A stretch of DNA of 64,000 nucleotides. Source: Microbacterium luticocti DSM 19459 (lineage in GTDB: Bacteria; Actinomycetota; Actinomycetes; Actinomycetales; Microbacteriaceae). Made by a program: the position numbers and the translations under genes. This document shows, piece after piece, positions 62,093-64,000 of the stretch (positions are counted from its first letter, which is position 1; each line of letters starts with the position of its first letter). Below the pieces are notes generated by a model. It saw only the letters and a list, made by a program, of their open reading frames with translations, had not been told where the DNA came from and ran no database searches. The stretch is from assembly GCF_000422405.1 (NCBI RefSeq), contig NZ_KE383823.1, positions 46,125 through 110,124 of the forward strand. The letters are read 5' to 3'.

Positions 62093-63071
62093 GGGGGGTG
62101 CCGGCCTCGCTCTCGGCGAGGTCGCCGGTCTCACCGGCCAGCCAGGCGCGTCGCCCGACCACGAGCATGTACACCAGGAACACGGCCAGTGCCGCCGCGC
62201 CCAGCGCCACCTTGACCGGCCACGGCCAGTGCTGCGGCGTGACGAACCCCTCGACCGCGCCCGACAGGGCCAGCGAGAACACCAGGCCGATCGCCACGGT
62301 GACCAGGGCCTGTCCCGATGCGGCGAGCGCCTCACCGCGCGATCGCCGACCGGGCGCGATCCACGCCCAGCACACGTGCAGTCCCGCCGCGGCCGCGACG
62401 AACACGCTGGTCAGCTCCAGCATCCCGTGCGGGGCGATGAACTGCCAGAACACGTCGCCGTGCCCGGTGGCGATCATCACCGCGGCGGCCGAGCCGACGC
62501 CGACGGCGTTCTGCATGACGACGTACAGCGGCCAGATGCCGGTGATCCCGAACAGCACGCACTGCACGGCGATCCAGGCGTTGTTGGTCCACACCGTGCC
62601 GGCGAACACGGCGGCGGGGTTCTCGCGGTAGTAGTCGGTGAAGCTGTGCTCGGCGTAGTACTCCAGGTCGGCCTTGCTGCCCAGCGCCGCCAGTGCGGCC
62701 GGGTCGGTGGTGACCCAGATCGCCATGAGCGAGCCGACCGCGAAGAAACCGAGCGCCACGGCGAGGGTGGTCCAGCGCAGCCGGTACAGCGCCGCCGGCA
62801 GCTGGTGCAGGAAGAACCGCGGCAGCGTGCTGCGCAGGTCGGTGCCGCTGCCGGTCAGCCGCAACCGGGCGCGGGCGAGGATCGTGGACACGTGGTCGCC
62901 GAGCGGAGTGCGGCCCGCGCTGGTCTTGATGTCGGCCAGGTCGGCCGACGCGGCGCGGTAGCGCGTGACCAGCTCGTCGGCGGCGGCACCGTTCAGACGC
63001 GAGGCGCGGCTGAGCTCGTCGAGCCGGGCCCACTCCGGGCGGCGTGCGGCGGCCAGGGCGTCGAGGTCCAT
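62076..63071 (-). CDS. SpoIIM-like (DUF95) membrane protein
   Basis: A 331-residue protein with a cytoplasmic helical N-terminal domain (about 1-95; MDLDALAAARRPEWARLDELSRASRLNG, ELVTRYRAASADLADIKTS) and about five transmembrane helices (from about 103 to 310). WKFIAPHG-type FWQFIAPHGMLELTSVFVAAAAGL is the stage II sporulation M signature. In non-sporulating Actinobacteria it accompanies RDD and MoxR/DUF58 genes. ATG at 63071 is preferred over GTG at 63080. No ribosome-binding site is visible. It diverges from the RDD gene with 17 bases between. Confidence 0.88.
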   Translation of the reverse strand: MDLDALAAARRPEWARLDELSRASRLNGAAADELVTRYRAASADLADIKTSAGRTPLGDHVSTILARARLRLTGSGTDLRSTLPRFFLHQLPAALYRLRWTTLAVALGFFAVGSLMAIWVTTDPAALAALGSKADLEYYAEHSFTDYYRENPAAVFAGTVWTNNAWIAVQCVLFGITGIWPLYVVMQNAVGVGSAAAVMIATGHGDVFWQFIAPHGMLELTSVFVAAAAGLHVCWAWIAPGRRSRGEALAASGQALVTVAIGLVFSLALSGAVEGFVTPQHWPWPVKVALGAAALAVFLVYMLVVGRRAWLAGETGDLAESEAGTPRLVAG

Positions 63072-63088
63072 GTGGTTCACTGTAGGTC

Positions 63089-63922
63089 ATGGCCGAACCG
63101 ATCACGATCGTCCCCGACGAGGTGCTCACCGGCGAGGCCGTCGCGCTCGACGTGCAGCCGCTCGGGTTCTTCCTACGGGCGCTGGGCACGCTCATCGACG
63201 TGCTCGTCGCCATCGCGGTGATGCTGCTGATGGCCTGGCTGTCGGGCTGGCTGCTCGGCGAGAACATCGTCAGCACCGATGCCAGCGGCATCCTGGGCAT
63301 CGTGGTCATCGTGCTGGTGCTGGTGGTGTTGCCGACGGCGGTCGAGACGCTCTCGCGCGGGCGCAGCCTGGGCCGGCTCGCCGTCGGCGGACGGATCGTG
63401 CGGGCCGACGGCGGCGCGGCCGGGTTTCGACAGGCGCTGATCCGGGCACTCGTGGGGGTGCTCGAGATCTGGATGACGTTCGGCGGGCTGGCCGCCCTGG
63501 TCGGCGCGTTCACTCCCCGGTCGCAGCGGCTGGGCGACCTGCTGGCGGGCACGTACTGTCAGCGCACGCGCACGCCCGCGCTGCCACCGAGCGCCGCGGG
63601 CGTTCCGCCCGTGCTGGCCGGATGGGCGCAGGTGGCCGATGTCACGCGGCTGCCCGACCCGCTCGCCCGGCGCTGCGCACAGTTCGTGCGGCAGGCCGAG
63701 CACATGGAACCGGCCGCCCGCGCCCGGCTCGCTGCCGCCCTGGCCGCCGAGGTCGCACCGCGTGTGTCGCCGATGCCGGCGACGGATGCCGAGACCTTCG
63801 TGCGCGGTGTGGTCGCGGTGCGTCGTGACCGGGAGTACGCAGCCCTGCGCCTTGAGGACGAGCGGGTCGGGATGCTCGTGTCAGGCACCTCCGCTGTGCC
63901 CCGCGGCTTCCCCACGCGGTGA
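63089..63922 (+). CDS. RDD-family membrane protein
   Basis: A 277-residue protein. The RDD domain (about 25-160) has three hydrophobic segments and the motifs FFLRALGTLIDVLVA (Arg-Asp as in RDD), SRGRSLGRLAVGGRIVR and RSQRLGDLLAGTYCQR. A soluble C-terminal extension (about 165-277) is rich in Arg and Ala. Some RDD proteins transport ions or solutes; the specificity here is unknown. It is divergent from and closely spaced with the SpoIIM-like gene, consistent with a joint membrane function. Confidence 0.88.
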   Translation: MAEPITIVPDEVLTGEAVALDVQPLGFFLRALGTLIDVLVAIAVMLLMAWLSGWLLGENIVSTDASGILGIVVIVLVLVVLPTAVETLSRGRSLGRLAVGGRIVRADGGAAGFRQALIRALVGVLEIWMTFGGLAALVGAFTPRSQRLGDLLAGTYCQRTRTPALPPSAAGVPPVLAGWAQVADVTRLPDPLARRCAQFVRQAEHMEPAARARLAAALAAEVAPRVSPMPATDAETFVRGVVAVRRDREYAALRLEDERVGMLVSGTSAVPRGFPTR

Positions 63923-63988
63923 CCGGGCCCGGCCGTCGAGCGAGGCCGCAGGCCCGAGTCGAAACGTCCGGCGGCCGGTCACGGGCAC

Positions 63989-64000
63989 AGGAGATCTCAC
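63989..64000. repeat. Partial copy of the left-edge repeat
   Basis: AGGAGATCTCAC at the end of the window matches AGGAGATATCAC (1-12) at 11 of 12 positions. The window cuts the element off. It lies downstream of the RDD gene. Confidence 0.4.

Overview
The window is high-GC DNA (roughly 70% by eye) from an actinobacterium, most likely Microbacteriaceae and probably Microbacterium. The marker set supports this: a WhiB protein, SigR with its RsrA-type zinc anti-sigma factor, the fused E1/E2 2-oxoglutarate enzyme Kgd, GuaB1, PdtaS, an Rv3235-like protein and the MtrA-MtrB-LpqB system. I see no rRNA or tRNA gene, no insertion sequence, no prophage and no CRISPR array. Genes are dense, on both strands, and many same-strand neighbours overlap by 4 bases.

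Layout. 1-10.3 kb: ung, a dehydrogenase, the homocysteine pair metY and metX, a NUDIX hydrolase, a thiamine-binding protein, a GT87-type mannosyltransferase, nnrD and an old-yellow-enzyme reductase. 10.4-18.4 kb: two CNNM/CorC-type membrane proteins, guaB1 and kgd. 18.6-23.4 kb: a lipid module in which TetR-glpD diverges from an alkyl-DHAP-synthase-like flavoprotein and a diacylglycerol kinase. 23.4-29 kb: rsrA-sigR with a recognisable SigR promoter, aroA, rsgA, bcp and whiB. 29-34 kb: pdtaS, a CpaE-like ATPase, an SAF-domain protein, a small HTH protein and an Rv3235-like protein, with two perfect DnaA boxes. 34.2-38.4 kb: an aminotransferase and secA. 38.5-47.4 kb: an accessory island holding a membrane protein, a VapBC pair, padR with a deletion-scarred ABC transporter, an epimerase, and a nitrite-reductase locus (regulator, NnrS-like protein, membrane-fused NirK, DUF2249). 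48.0-54.2 kb: hpf, comF, lpqB, mtrB and mtrA. 54.3-64 kb: a YciC/GDPD-type membrane protein, DUF4129, DUF4350, MoxR and DUF58 in one operon, then an aquaporin, a SpoIIM-like protein and an RDD protein.

The order whiB1, pdtaS, sigH, aroA, rsgA, secA1, hpf, comF, lpqB, mtrB, mtrA is also a neighbourhood in Mycobacterium tuberculosis (Rv3219 to Rv3246c). The region between secA and hpf therefore looks like an insertion into a conserved backbone.

The most unusual content is intergenic. At least ten genes have their last codons, stop codon included, copied one or more times just downstream: the mannosyltransferase, the shorter CNNM gene, rsrA, bcp, its convergent membrane-protein neighbour, whiB, the ABC remnant, comF, the DUF58 gene and spoIIM. 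A second signal is a 20-base motif family (TGTCYCAGAAnnTGCG) that forms a five-copy array of alternating orientation at about 32-base spacing at 47.5 kb and recurs at 18.5, 26.9 and 47.9 kb. A third is a roughly 70-base inverted-repeat element present at 42.3 and 61.9 kb. The heptamer GGATGCC is also strongly over-represented.
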